Shown: positions 22,201 through 32,154 of the stretch, one piece after another | Numbering within the stretch: the stretch's first letter is position 1 | How the letters are laid out: each line of letters begins with the position of its first letter | DNA from: Owenia fusiformis | Lineage: Eukaryota > Annelida > Polychaeta > Sabellida > Oweniidae | NCBI GenBank assembly: GCA_903813345.2 | Contig: CAIIXF020000009.1 | Span: forward strand, 3,660,001-3,724,000 | Direction of reading: 5' to 3' | DNA length: 64,000 bases | Notes under the pieces: model-generated | The model's database searches: none | Seen by the model: the letters and a program-made list of their open reading frames with translations, nothing else | What the model was told of the DNA's origin: nothing | Translations under genes and position numbers: made by a program

Positions 22201-23025
22201 ATGCTAACGCAATTAATATATCACATACAAATAAGGTTGTAGACCTTATTTAGTAAAAACTCACACTGATGTTTTGACTAAGAGCCCAATTAGCATTACT
22301 TGACAAGATTACGCGAGTGTTTCATTTATAAAATTTATTTTGGCGACAATGGAGGGTGATATTGACAATAACAACAATTAAAAAGGATACGTACATCAAA
22401 AAGCTTGTTGAAGTCCTCGTTTTCAATTGATCCGCTGCCGTCCAAATCTGCAAAACATGTATATAATTACTTGATTTTTATAAGAATTCCCTATACCAAC
22501 TGACGAGGACATCTCCCCTTTAAACCCATGGGCGTAGCAAGGGATATAGCATTGAACCTCGGCTATTGTCTCACCAAAATAAATAAAGATAACCTGTTTC
22601 ATATATGTATTTCTCAATTGAATTACGTCCAACTGTGATACTCTGTAATAACCTATTTTAGCCTTTGACTAGGTTGTTATTGTTTTGCCCTCATTTTACA
22701 TTTCCCGTTATCCCTTTGACAACGGGGATCATGAGAAACCACCAAAAGACAACGTTTCTATTGACGAGTAAGGGGATCGCATTACCATAGTAAGAAGTAT
22801 ATGTGTTGCACAAAGTCTGCTTTTTAAGTTGAAAATAAATTAGATTTAACCATTACTATTTTAGATCTTTTCGTTTATCAAACCATTTGGATTTGTTTGC
22901 GTTAAGAATGATCTAAGTAAAAGTATACGTATTGTTAAAGAAATGTACTCACCAAACCAAATTTCAAACTGATACTTCATTTTCGACATCCAAAAAGGAT
23001 CGTCTTTGAAACCTGTCGTCGCCAT
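3501..23025 (-). CDS. Gene 1: triple-module SCP/calexcitin-like EF-hand protein, 17 coding exons
   Basis: Coding exons in transcription order: 22953-23025 (ATG at 23025-23023), 22395-22447, 21264-21383, 13991-14114, 13358-13458, 12491-12615, 10994-11064, 10699-10751, 10310-10426, 9459-9585, 8666-8766, 7176-7365, 6908-6960, 6214-6333, 4997-5129, 4357-4454, 3501-3623 (stop TAA at 3503-3501). Every junction has GT and AG and keeps frame; the sum is 1782 nt, 593 aa plus stop. The protein is three tandem modules (about 1-198, 199-395, 396-593), each with EF loops, a W-Y-x-E/S-F/Y segment and a closing P/T-G-N-I-L-G motif. The pattern matches invertebrate sarcoplasmic calcium-binding protein and squid calexcitin, which are normally single modules of about 190 aa. 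No signal peptide or membrane segment is seen, so a cytosolic calcium buffer or sensor is inferred. Exon 1 starts with an acceptor just before the ATG, so a non-coding 5' exon lies upstream, not located. Intron 3 is over 7 kb because of a mobile element. Confidence 0.9.
4057..4070. promoter_or_regulatory. RFX X-box-like palindrome in gene 1 intron 16
   Basis: GTTGCTATAGCAAC is a perfect 14-bp palindrome of the two X-box half sites (GTTGC and GCAAC) bound by RFX factors. Function is unproven; similar sites occur at 45525 and 45885. Confidence 0.25.
6320..6780. repeat. 75-bp tandem repeat copying the exon 14 splice acceptor (gene 1)
   Basis: About six copies of a 74-76 bp unit, marked by GGCTTGAATATTC at about 6322, 6396, 6472, 6546, 6622, 6698 and 6769. 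The first unit overlaps the 5' end of exon 14 (ends 6333) and its TTTCAG acceptor, so the array is made of the intron-exon boundary itself. Genes 2 and 3 have a single copy of this boundary. Confidence 0.85.
7246..11064 (-). CDS. Gene 1, module II (exons 7-11 and 5' part of exon 12)
   Basis: Residues about 199-395. Exon 7 repeats the layout of exon 1, including an in-frame ATG (M-A-K-N-M-R-D-D-P-F-W-M-S-K), so the module starts where an ancestral single-module gene would have started. EF loops: 223-234 (D-A-D-R-N-G-V-V-E-R-M-D), 273-284 (D-T-D-N-N-G-Q-I-S-I-T-E) and 319-330 (D-T-N-G-D-G-W-I-S-R-R-E). All three have good ligand spacing, and the second and third look the best calcium sites of the protein. 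The fourth EF region is degenerate. The module ends with N-P-G-N-I-F-G-E-M-L inside exon 12, which runs on into module III without an intron. Confidence 0.88.
7652..8626. mobile_element. Foldback element, copy B, in gene 1 intron 11
   Basis: The termini are inverted repeats: CGTATCAAAAAACGCAACA at 7652 and its reverse complement ending at 8626. The arms contain longer inverted similarity (7690-7860 against 8395-8560). The right end lies only about 34 bp from the splice donor of exon 11. The internal frames (7780-8205 and others) have no known domain. Confidence 0.7.
12491..23025 (-). CDS. Gene 1, module I (exons 1-6)
   Basis: Residues about 1-198. The N-terminal helix (M-A-T-T-G-F-K-D-D-P-F-W-M-S-K) leads into EF loop 1 at residues 25-36 (D-L-D-G-S-G-S-I-E-N-E-D). 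EF loop 2 at 76-87 (D-G-D-R-D-K-S-I-S-L-S-E) is split by the exon 3/4 junction. EF loop 3 at 121-132 (D-R-N-G-D-E-L-I-D-A-G-D) is split by the exon 4/5 junction. Positions 1, 3, 5 and 12 are acidic or Asn in the first loop and mostly so in the others; position 6 is Lys or Glu instead of Gly in loops 2 and 3, which may weaken them. The fourth EF region (T-S-D-G-R-P-G-I-N-L-D-Q) lacks the ligands and is probably silent. The module closes with T-G-N-I-L-G-E-M-M. Confidence 0.88.
12649..12790. mobile_element. Short MITE in gene 1 intron 5
   Basis: Inverted ends: GGTTTTGGATATAGGGTATA at about 12662 and its near-perfect complement at about 12752-12773. The interior is a CCCGAGGGATAT-like inverted motif. 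A related decayed stretch lies at 13780-13950. Confidence 0.6.
12797..13130. mobile_element. Second MITE in gene 1 intron 5
   Basis: Inverted ends: CTTGAGTGGGTTTTGGGTA near 12803 and its reverse complement TACCCAAAACCCACTCAAG near 13102. It sits directly beside the preceding MITE, so intron 5 is mostly mobile DNA. Confidence 0.6.
14790..15908. mobile_element. Foldback element nested in the 6.3 kb element
   Basis: The left arm 14790-15060 (from AGGTCATTTCGTA) and the right arm 15245-15908 (ending TAGATGACCT) are inverted copies; shared words include AAAAAAGGCGCAT, GGCAACAATGGTCTACACGA and GCTCACTTTTTAAA. The spacer carries poly-C runs at 15238 and 15264. The right arm is interrupted by a 386-bp MITE. 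Confidence 0.75.
15365..15750. mobile_element. 386-bp MITE nested in the foldback
   Basis: TIR AGAGAATTTTCGTTATACGT at both ends, flanked by a 3-bp duplication AAT (15362-15364, 15751-15753). The opposite foldback arm supplies the empty site (GTGATAATAACGTCC, read in the same orientation). It is internally rich in TATAAG/TATACGTA. Confidence 0.8.
21068..21131 (-). pseudogene. Decayed copy of the 3' half of gene 1 exon 3
   Basis: A tandem duplication of about 200 bp (20937-21140 copied at 21142-21335) includes the 3' half of exon 3 and its donor. This copy has a frame-shifting difference, a changed donor (GTGCGT) and no 5' half or acceptor, so it is not a usable exon. Confidence 0.7.
21719..21762. 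repeat. GATT simple repeat
   Basis: Imperfect (GATT)n microsatellite in intron 2 of gene 1. Confidence 0.7.
22028..22080 (-). pseudogene. Decayed copy of the 5' half of gene 1 exon 3
   Basis: CTCTCATACATTGAAC and the following bases resemble the exon 3 text CTTTCATACATTGGAC through to its 5' end, with several indels that break the frame. It lies upstream of the real exon 3 in intron 2. Confidence 0.55.
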
Positions 23026-23135
23026 GCTGAAAAAGATGTGTGTCGCTTGCGTTGAGAAAATGCAAAGTGAATTGGCCCAAAATATGATATGCTTTATACA
23101 GTATAAATGTGTATTAATGTTTTATTAAGTAATTA

Positions 23136-23588
23136 CAGGGTGTGCCAAAAAATGGTACGCCTTTACATTTGAACTTTTGAACTTTTTCTGGCTTTTAATC
23201 ATGTGTTTTTATGACGATGGTGATTCATTTGAATTGAATATGAAAAAAACGTTAAAATCTTGATAATTAGAAAAAAACATGACAGAATTTTAAAAACACG
23301 CATTAGAAGAACATGATAATGTCAAGACGAATGATCAAAATATTTCATAAGAATTCATCGTTTTGAATATTGTTTCGTTTCATACATTTTCGTAACAAAA
23401 TGAGTTTGGGAAAATAATAAGGCTCTTAACATCAACGGACGATTTTATCCGACTTTGACAAGGTATTCAATTTGAACTTCCTGTTTCCAAATTGAACCTG
23501 AAAACCTCTATCGATTTCTGCATTAAGTAGCATTAAAATGGCATGAAAGGAGCTTAAATAAAAGATTACTAAGTTTTCGCCCACCCTG
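23136..23588. mobile_element. Mariner-type MITE upstream of gene 1 exon 1
   Basis: Ends CAGGGTGTGCCAAAAAATGG and, inverted, CAGGGTGGGCGAAAACTTAG, flanked by TA on both sides. This fits Tc1/mariner (TA target). An orthologous copy at 44294-44737 sits at the same place upstream of gene 2, so insertion preceded the gene duplication. Confidence 0.7.
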
Positions 23589-24055
23589 TATATGGATTTA
23601 AACGTGACCTAGTTTGGCTTATAACCAGACACAGCTGGGGCCTTGTAGGTTCCAATTCAAACGTGGACAAGTTTATTATTACAGTAAGGGGTTAATGACG
23701 TGCATTTTATATGAAACGTATTATATAAAAATAAAAACGAGATCAACAATACAACATTTCCTTGGGAGGTGTGGGACAAAAATCCCCTAGGAAATGTATT
23801 ATATTTTATTTTACACCGGCACGTACATCGTTCGCTTGGCTTTCGTTCAGTTGTTATATACATGTAGTTATATGTGCTATCATTTTGATACAAGCATTTT
23901 GAACATAAACGACAGGGGTACTTTCCAAAAATAGCCAGTTTATACGTTATTACTTAACACAAAAATGGCCAGATAAAATTCCAAAAACAATTTAATTGTA
24001 TCATATGGTCGATCAAAAGTAAATAGAAATGTTTTGTTGATACCATTTTTAAATA
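23589..24055. promoter_or_regulatory. Conserved 5' flank of gene 1
   Basis: Strongly similar to 44738-45172 upstream of gene 2; similarity stops abruptly at about 24055/45172. The block probably holds the non-coding first exon and promoter implied by the acceptor in front of the start codon, but I cannot place a transcription start or donor with confidence. Confidence 0.35.
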
Positions 24056-25925
24056 TCAAAACGGTCCCTTTTATCACGGGCTTGTACAATCAACTTGTTA
24101 ATCCATGTTTTACAAAACGTAAATGTTGTTTGTGTTATATTATACAATTTAGGGTATTTAAATGCATTGACCGAGATTTATTTATCCAAACTAATCCATG
24201 AAGACATAGGTCAAAAGGCCAGTTCAAGTTAAACTCTTGCCGGATACTACCGTCCGAATTGAACGTTCCGATTGAGGTTAAAAGTTATAATGTACATTGT
24301 ACCATAACAAATCCCAAATTACCCGTAGTACTTAGTGGATTTGATTTTCTTTCTATTGATGTACACAACGAACAAACAAAGGCGCTGAACAACGCGATTC
24401 ATTATGTGCTTGTTTGGAAAGTATTAACTGTTTCTGGCGTTATTATGAATATTTTTTGGCTAAGATTAGGGAGTAAAATGCCTAATGGGGCTCTCAAAGG
24501 GTAGATACGACGTGTTTGTTTTTAGTTTTTATTTACATTTTCCCTAAATATACATACTTGTATGATATACATGTCAAGCGTTTCCTCAAGCTAAAATTTC
24601 CCTTATACATTGGTCTTCTGTTGGCCTTCCACTATCGACACCATTATATATTTTATATCTTTACTTTTTATTTTAGAGAAATAATGTTTATACAGTTACA
24701 TAGAACACTTAGCGTTTACAATAGTGTTTTGATTGCACTAGCTTCAGTATGGACGTTGTCATTACCCAGGAGTAATTCAATTTACTGGACTAAGGCGCAT
24801 TTGAGAAAACCCAAAAATTTAACCGCGCTGATTTTGATTTAACCCTTGGCTTACTGCACTATACAATAATTTAGTCATGCATTCGTTAAAAATAATATTT
24901 ATAAGTACACGTTTAATTTTTCAAGACGAGTGGTCAATATGCAATTGATCCAAGTACAGTTTCAGCAAAATATGTCGGCCATTTTGATTTTTACCATTCT
25001 ATTCCAGTTTACGCATATCATTTTATCGTTTACGCCATCCATCATAATTTACGTCGTGAAAATTTAGAATTTGAATTTGCGATTATAATTTAACCTTAGG
25101 GAGCCCCATCATTTTAACTACCCTTGGCTTGCTATGCAAAGGTAAGCCTTTTAATGAGTATGGTGTGCGCACTAGTCTATATAATGTATTGCACAACTAG
25201 GGTCGAACAGTAATATAGCAAAGTTTATAATTGAGTTTTTAGTCATCCTCAACTTGTCTGTATCATTTATTGCATGTTTAAATAAATAGACAAATAAACA
25301 ATCACCAACCTGCTCGTGGTAAACTGTATGCTGCTCTCTCGAAATTCAAATTCTGGTCCGAGAATGTCATTCAAAATGTCTTATATCTCAATTTGATACT
25401 AGGACACTGCTTTGTTTATAATCAGCTACGTGTATGGTAATTGCTGATTATGTTGGTACCCGTATCGGTATACATTTTATGTACAACAGGTTATTAGAAT
25501 AAAGTAGTGTCTGCCAACCCATTCTGATACTCATCATATCTTTTTGCTTTCAACTAGAAATATAGAGAAGCTAACAGAAGGCCATGATTTCCCATGATAC
25601 CGCAAATCAATTTTGGCCATTTTAGGAGGCCTACATCATTTTGATACTGTAAGATTATATGGTGGTTTATACGTTTAATTGCAGTTGTATGTGTTTTCAT
25701 CGTTAATACTCTTGAAGGTAAACGTTTGTTGGGGAGGAGTAATTGTTATTACCAGGCTTGTCCATTTTTTCCTCATTCATTAAAAAGAAAAACTAAATAT
25801 TGTTAAAAAGAGGCATTATAATACATTTGAGCTTATAATATGCCAAATAAAGATAAGTAAATTCCCTATACACTGGTATATAATATGATATGTTTCCATC
25901 AATACTATCAATATTTATTTTTGAA
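24056..25925. other. Intergenic, no gene seen
   Basis: AT-rich sequence. Weak inverted similarity between about 24490 (TGGGGCTCTCAAAGGGT) and about 25100 (AGGGAGCCCCATCA) may mark an old TIR element. Open frames at 24259-24842 are low-complexity and unlike any known protein. Confidence 0.4.
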
Positions 25926-26099
25926 ATACGAGTGTCCCATTTTTTGGACTAAAACTAAAACATATTCTACTAAAAGCATATAATAGCACCTGTATTGACA
26001 AATATATGTGAACTTCATGTACCATTTTAATGAGACTAGTAAAAAGTTATCATCAAACATCTCGAAAGAATTTACAATGCTTGTTTCATACTGTGATAT

Positions 26100-26530
26100 A
26101 ATTTACAACAGCAATGTACAGAAGCTCTTGAAAGACTACACTATAGAGCAGCATGCCTAGTTTCAGGTGCTACCCATGGGTCAAAAACTGATAAGGTACC
26201 TTCTTCTCTAAATTGGAAAAAGCTGGCACCAAGAAGAGATGAGCACTTAAGAAAATGCATTTCTAAAGTGTGCTTTATTCTTTACCTCCCTTTATTTGTG
26301 TTGTTGCGAGGACTTACGAAACTGTTCATGCTAGACGACTGAGAGATCAGCCAGATAATCAGATGTCATTCCATACTTGTGTTTCGACTAAAAATCTACA
26401 CTTTTAGTTCAATCTCAGCTTGGAATGGGCTTTTACCAACTATCAGAGTTGGACAGCCTATCCCAAGCTTCAAGATCAGTGAGGAAGAAAATGATCCGGT
26501 TTCTATCCTCATCCACATCCAAAATGGAAT
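26100..26530 (+). pseudogene. Decayed non-LTR retrotransposon RT C-terminal fragment (copy 1)
   Basis: Translates with frameshifts and a stop to E-R-L-H-Y-R-A-A-C-L-V-S-G-A-T-H-G-S, L-N-W-K-K-L and S-I-S-A-W-N-G-L-L-P-T-I-R, matching the better-preserved frame at 53084-53863. It is interrupted by a TIR element and resumes at about 28190-28330 with the C-G-A-A-Q-R-T-T-L-H-F segment. A second copy of the whole arrangement lies at 48790-50260. Confidence 0.65.
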
Positions 26531-26544
26531 ACACTATCACTCTA

Positions 26545-28135
26545 TCCGGACTATACGAAAGCAAGCGGTGTGGATGTTATGTGAGCAAGGTGCGGATATT
26601 AACAGTCTTTTTAATTAGATTTCCTGATATCTCACCAACTAAGGCATGTCGGGTACTCAATTTTATCTATACATGTGTACACATTCCCTAATAAAAACGA
26701 AATTGTGTAAATAGGCTTGTGATTCGTTCTATAGCGACACGTCAAGCAATAATACTCTTTCCAAAGTAAGTAATTTGAAATCGCAGTAAACATTTAATAT
26801 TGGTGATCGAGATGACCTATTTATATCATATTTGCATTTTGAAATTGAAAGATTTCTGTGTGATTTTATGCGAAATGGGAAACATTAAACAAAAATCGAT
26901 GTCCACACTGCCTTTTAGAGGTAGAACATTTCTGATAAATGTTTCCATTGTTTTAAAAAATTCACACACAAAGTTCATTACATTCAAAACGCAAATGAAA
27001 ATAATTATATCGATTGGTCATCTCGACTAACGCGGCTGAATTAAGGCTGTCAAACAATTCAAATAATTTGCTATGGAGCAGAAATAAATGCTTAGTGCGC
27101 CGTTAAAGAATACAACTATAGACAAAATTTTCCAATTATAAGTTATCTTCTACAGGGTGTCAAATAAGTCTGTTCTCCCCCCTTAACTTTTTTATCTTTT
27201 AATTTATCATACTTTCCCATATATCATTTTGAAGCTCATGGAAAATGCTGATCACCCTCAAAAAATCAATCATAAACTCCTCCCAATAAAATTGCTACAA
27301 TGTTTCTTGTAGGGTTGTAGTTGACCTTTAATTACGTCAAAACAAGCAAAATTACCAGGTATAGTGAATGAAATGTGAAAAGTTGATACTGCAGTGACAA
27401 TGCAAACATTGGGTGATTTTGATGTTTCTCAATATCAGTACAGAGTAAAATGTGTTACATTCAGGGAGCCTTTGAAGCAGGGGCATCTCTCATCACAAAA
27501 TAATTGATAACACCTAAAATTAAACTTTCTGAATGATTTATACAGGATCATATCCTCGTAGAATTGAGGCCCTACGGGCTGCTGGGGGAGACATACAGAC
27601 TATTAAAAAAGCGAAATATGTACATTACTAAAAATACTCTAAAAAATTTGGAATTTAACCAATCACTCTGAAATTTGGTGTGTGATCAGCAAATTAAATT
27701 CCCTTTAAGATGATATATACCAACCCTATGTTATCTCTGAATTAAAAAAGTTAAGGGGGGAGAACAGACTTATTTGACGCCCTGTATAAATAAATGACTA
27801 TAATTGAATACCCAACATGCATGAGTTTATGAAATATCACAAATTCAAAAATGACCTTTAATGTCTCGTAGACGCAAATAATATACGTAAATGTGTAATA
27901 AAGCAACAATTCAAATAATTTGCTTTGGCGCAAAAATAAATGCTTAGTGCGTCGTTTAAGAATAAAACTATAGACAAAATTTTCCAATTATTAGGTATCT
28001 TCTATAAATGAATGGCTATAATTGAATACCCAACATGCCTTAGTTTATAAAATTTCACAAATTCAAAAATGACCTTTAATATACGCATATTGCGCACACG
28101 ATATCCGCACCGCTATTTTTCGTATAGCACAGTCT
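26545..28135. mobile_element. TIR element inside the RT remnant (copy 1)
   Basis: Left end CTATACGAAAGCAAGCGGTG, right end inverted CTATACGAAAAATAGCGGTG; both continue with a GCGGAT-rich stretch. The copy at 49255-50045 is about half as long because this one has gained a mariner MITE and an internal direct duplication of about 120 bp (about 27050-27150 and 27900-28010). Confidence 0.5.
27153..27784. mobile_element. 632-bp mariner-type MITE with 40-bp TIRs
   Basis: Starts CAGGGTGTCAAATAAGTCTG and ends with the inverted copy (CAGGGCGTCAAATAAGTCTG), with inverted identity of about 40 bp including a run of six C. It is flanked by TA. The sister region near 49915 lacks it and shows the empty TA site. 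Confidence 0.8.
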
Positions 28136-28139
28136 GTGT

Positions 28140-28620
28140 AAGGTGACTATGCCAAGACAAACAGGAATGATATTCAACAGAACCACCATTTACCACAATT
28201 ATTGATCACAATTGTGGTGCAGCTCAACGTACTACTCTTCATTTTAACCAAATGTCCGCTACTCACAATCGAAATGGAATTGCTTCTTGCAGGACTTGAT
28301 AACTCGAATGTCTGCCCAATTTCAGAAATTTAACAATCTCTAAGAAATGAGACACACTTTTGTCTGGAGATACCATCATTAGTGACGTAATGAAGGGAAA
28401 AATTATTGACATTGTGGCTCATGTTGTCTCACTCTCAGTATTGAACAACCAGTGTAACATTCTAAAATACTTTGGGAACCTTTTGGGTTGAAGTGGGAGT
28501 AGACATACATAGAGACACAGAACATACTATACTACGATGTTTAGTATTATTTAAATTCCTGAATTATATTTTATGTTATACTTTGCCGCTCATGTTATTA
28601 AGTTAACAAAGACATACATT
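28140..28620 (+). pseudogene. Decayed 3' end of the retrotransposon (copy 1)
   Basis: H-N-C-G-A-A-Q-R-T-T-L-H-F followed by frameshifted residues corresponds to the C-H-C-G-V-P-M-T-T-M-H-F-L-L-K-C segment of the 53 kb element. Nearly the same text is at 50095-50505. Confidence 0.55.
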
Positions 28621-28783
28621 TATATTTGTATCAATATCCAGGACCTTTAACTAAATCGAAATTGAAAAAAACTCCATGTAATAGTATTTGACTTGAATAT
28701 AAGGCCGTTGTTGTATAATATAAGGTTCATTGTAGTTATTTTTCTCAGATTGGTCATGATCTAGATTAGTGTGCTTCTTATCT

Positions 28784-28789
28784 TTTATT
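28784..28789 (-). other. Candidate poly(A) signal of gene 2
   Basis: AATAAA on the minus strand, 25 nt downstream of the gene 2 stop. The matching place in gene 3 is occupied by the poly(A) tail of a LINE. Confidence 0.45.
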
Positions 28790-28813
28790 CTTTTTATAAT
28801 TACATAGCGTCCA

Positions 28814-31800
28814 TTAATTATATTTTCCTATCAGCATCTTGCCGAGAATATTTCCAGGAGAGTTCATATCAGTCGAGGTTGAAAACTGAATGCTACACGT
28901 ATTCCAGAATTCGCGATCCATAGCAATACGTCCACCCTGAAAATCAAATTGTGGATGACATGAAATGCTTGTTTCGGGGTATCATATGTAAACTAACTGT
29001 CAATGTTAGGAAGGAATATGTAATGCTACCTAAGAAAGTAACAATATTACCTTTACTATGAACATTTAATAATGACCTGGATTTGGCGCCAATGTTGTAA
29101 ACGAAGCCAATAAATTAGTTTATACAATTAACTTCCTTTTGGAATAAATAAATATTTGATGATCTTAAAACATGAAATAATAAAAACAACCTGGAATTCA
29201 AACACGCCTGTCACATTATTGGGCTCATTCAAACTATTCAAAAGCAGATTGAAAACATTTTGGATAATCTACGTACATATGTCATATCATCGAAGCATTT
29301 TTCAATTACGTCATCTGGAATTTTGAATGGCCGATAAGCTGACACGAATTCGTCTTTCGTTATCCACCCATCGCCTGAAACAAAAGGAGAATTACAATAT
29401 AATATATTTCACAACTGAATAACTTTTATAATTCAATCAATTACTAAATTTTATAAAACCAATGCCAGTTTAATTGAAATACTATATTGTAATAAACAGT
29501 TGAAAATAATACATCACCCTCTTTAATATTCAATATTTAGAACGACATTGGACGGATAAGGCAGTAGAGTATCAGACTTACCGTTCCCAAGACTGTCAAA
29601 CACATCAAAGTAAAGGTCGAGGTAACTACTATACCAATAAGGTATTTTCCTGGTCTTTGCTTTAATTTCCCTGCACATATTCTCCATAGAATCAAGCCAT
29701 TCGTCAACTGTCACCTTAAAAGTGAATGAGATTTGCAAATTTTGACAGAAATAAGAATTGGTAGAATCAATATTTAAAAGAGTGATCATTTTGTTGCAGT
29801 CTCTCTGGAACAGGTTTACTTACATTTATTAGAGTATGACCTCAGAAATGCGTCAAAAAGTTAATCTTTTTCTCATTCCACTTGTTACAAAAAGATGTCC
29901 ACCACTTTCCTTGCACATCTATTTTCTGCACATCTAACCCTAACCAGAAATTAGTTAAATTCATCGCCATGAACATATTAAGTCATCTTTTGGTCCCTTG
30001 TCCTTGTCTTTTCTTATACCTGGTTCTTAAAATCCTGTCAAATAGGCCAAATTGCCATGTTTCAAGGCATATGGTTACCTCAATTGACACAATGTAAAAA
30101 TTTGTGAGATTGATTGACATGTGTCAGATATATGCCAATCAACGTAACTTTGGAAGACCTTTCCAATGATATATCACACTTGGTACAAAAAATCTTGGTT
30201 TTGGCTGTAGATGGGGGGATGGGACTTATTTGACTTATTTATATGATATAATTCAGTTATGGTTAATGGAAAATGTAAAATAACCTTTTTGTCATAGTTT
30301 GTATCTGCACTGCGTTTGAGCTCCCTCCAAAGGTCGCGCATGGTGTCAAAACATCTTACCCACATAGGACTGCCCTCTGACCACTTAGTCAATGCAATAA
30401 TATTCTAGAATAGAATATAAAATCATAAAATTAATATTGGGCTATACTATCTATTGGATGTTTAGATTTCTCACATTTCGTGTTAGTTCATTGCCATTCG
30501 TGTCACTGTTTTTTCACGCTTCTCTTAATTGTTGTCCCCTTCTCGTATTTCCTCGTCATTATAAACGACATAGGACTCTTACAGAAGGGTGTGGAGATTT
30601 ACACCCGATACTTAAATAAATGAGGCCTTTATGAAAGTATTAGCATACAATGATTATAAAAACAGTTTCAAGATCCACACACACATGTCTTAGCAAAATA
30701 ACATACGTTTTTTATTACAAACTTAACTTAGAACCAATTACCATAGCGTGTTTATGAAAATCCGTTTTTTCAACAACTCCATTTCTGTTTTGATCTGCAA
30801 TTAGTAATAAAATCTGATACACATACTACCTTGGTTGTTTATATATATTATAATTAGTAACTAGTAGTGCGGTACAGAGTGTCTCAAAAAATGTTACACT
30901 TACAAAAAGTTCAATATCTTTCATAATTTTGACTTTTCCCTGAAATGTACTTTGGATACCAAAAGACAAATCTTTCCCCAATAATTTGACACCATCAGAT
31001 TCAAAATCTGTCCTTGATTGGCTCCACATGACAGCTTTTAGTGTCCCATAGTAAAATCTGACTTGCGCCAACTTCTAAGTGATTGGATGGACCAAATGAC
31101 AAAAGAGGAACAGTTTCTTGAACATTTAACTTTCTTCTGAGCAGAAGCTTGACCTTTAACTAAGTCATTCTGTAATTTTTCTATGTGTCTTACATATGGT
31201 CATTGGGTGTATCCACATAAACATGTGGTCCCCTCAACATGTTGAATGTGATAGCAAATCTTAGGATCTGAGGTACCCTTGCCTATGCGAACATGCATTG
31301 TAATATCACACTGATTCCATCAATTATTTTTGTAGAAGTTCATTTAGATTACTTGGTGATGCTTTTAAACACTTTCAGAGGCCCTTTAAAAAATCAAGGG
31401 TGTAAAGTGTGATGACCCTGGGGGCCAATCAATTGGGTAATTCAATGCTACTTTCTGATTTTCAAAGAGTTCTAGCAAATGATCTGCCACAGGCCTTTGT
31501 ACCATCCTGTTGCCATCAAACGTAACAAAATTGAACCTTTGACAATGAAATATTGTATTTCTATCCAGGAAAGAAACAACTGGATCATTGATCATATCAA
31601 GATATCACTGTCCACAGCATTCACACCAAAAAAGAATTGATCACCACATGTCCACCCACTGAGAAGTTGGCGCAAATCAGATTTCACATGCGTCTATAAA
31701 ATCTGTCCTGTGCATCCAATCATGGACGGATTTTGAATCTGATGGTGTGGATTTAATCGAGAAAGGCTGGTCTTTTAGTATCTAAGTATATTTTAGGGGA

Positions 31801-32154
31801 AACGTCAAAATCATGAAAGATATTGAACTTTTTGTGAGTGTAACATTTTTTTGAGACACACTGTATAAGATTAAATAAATACTAATTTTTCTAAAACTCG
31901 TGTGATAACTTTAAAGACATGCCATTTTAATAAAGCAAGATGATATAGGTTTAGATAAATATTATATAAAATATTAATACTGATCTCTATGGCCGCTCTT
32001 CAAGGAATCATATATGTAAACTCGGCTACACCTACATTTTTACAATAGATCATCACTAGATAATTGGCTATCGAAGCCACTTACCGAACCAGACATAAAA
32101 CTCGTGTCGATGTTTTTCCTCCCAGAACTCAGTGCGTTCAAATTCAGTTTCATA
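28814..32154 (-). CDS. Gene 2, module III (3' part of exon 12 to exon 17)
   Basis: EF loops: D-Q-N-R-N-G-V-V-E-K-T-D; D-T-N-Y-D-K-K-V-T-V-D-E (position 6 Lys); and the 14-residue loop D-S-L-G-N-G-D-G-W-I-T-K-D-E, built across the exon 15/16 junction. The last exon ends S-P-G-N-I-L-G-K-M-L-I-G-K-Y-N then TAA. Intron 12 (30794-32085) contains a 1 kb Tc1/mariner fossil. A possible poly(A) signal, AATAAA on the minus strand (28789-28784), lies about 25 nt after the stop. Confidence 0.88.

Noticed and set aside
24259-24842. Two plus-strand open frames between genes 1 and 2
   Set aside because: AT-rich, low-complexity, no recognisable family, no splice or paralogue support.
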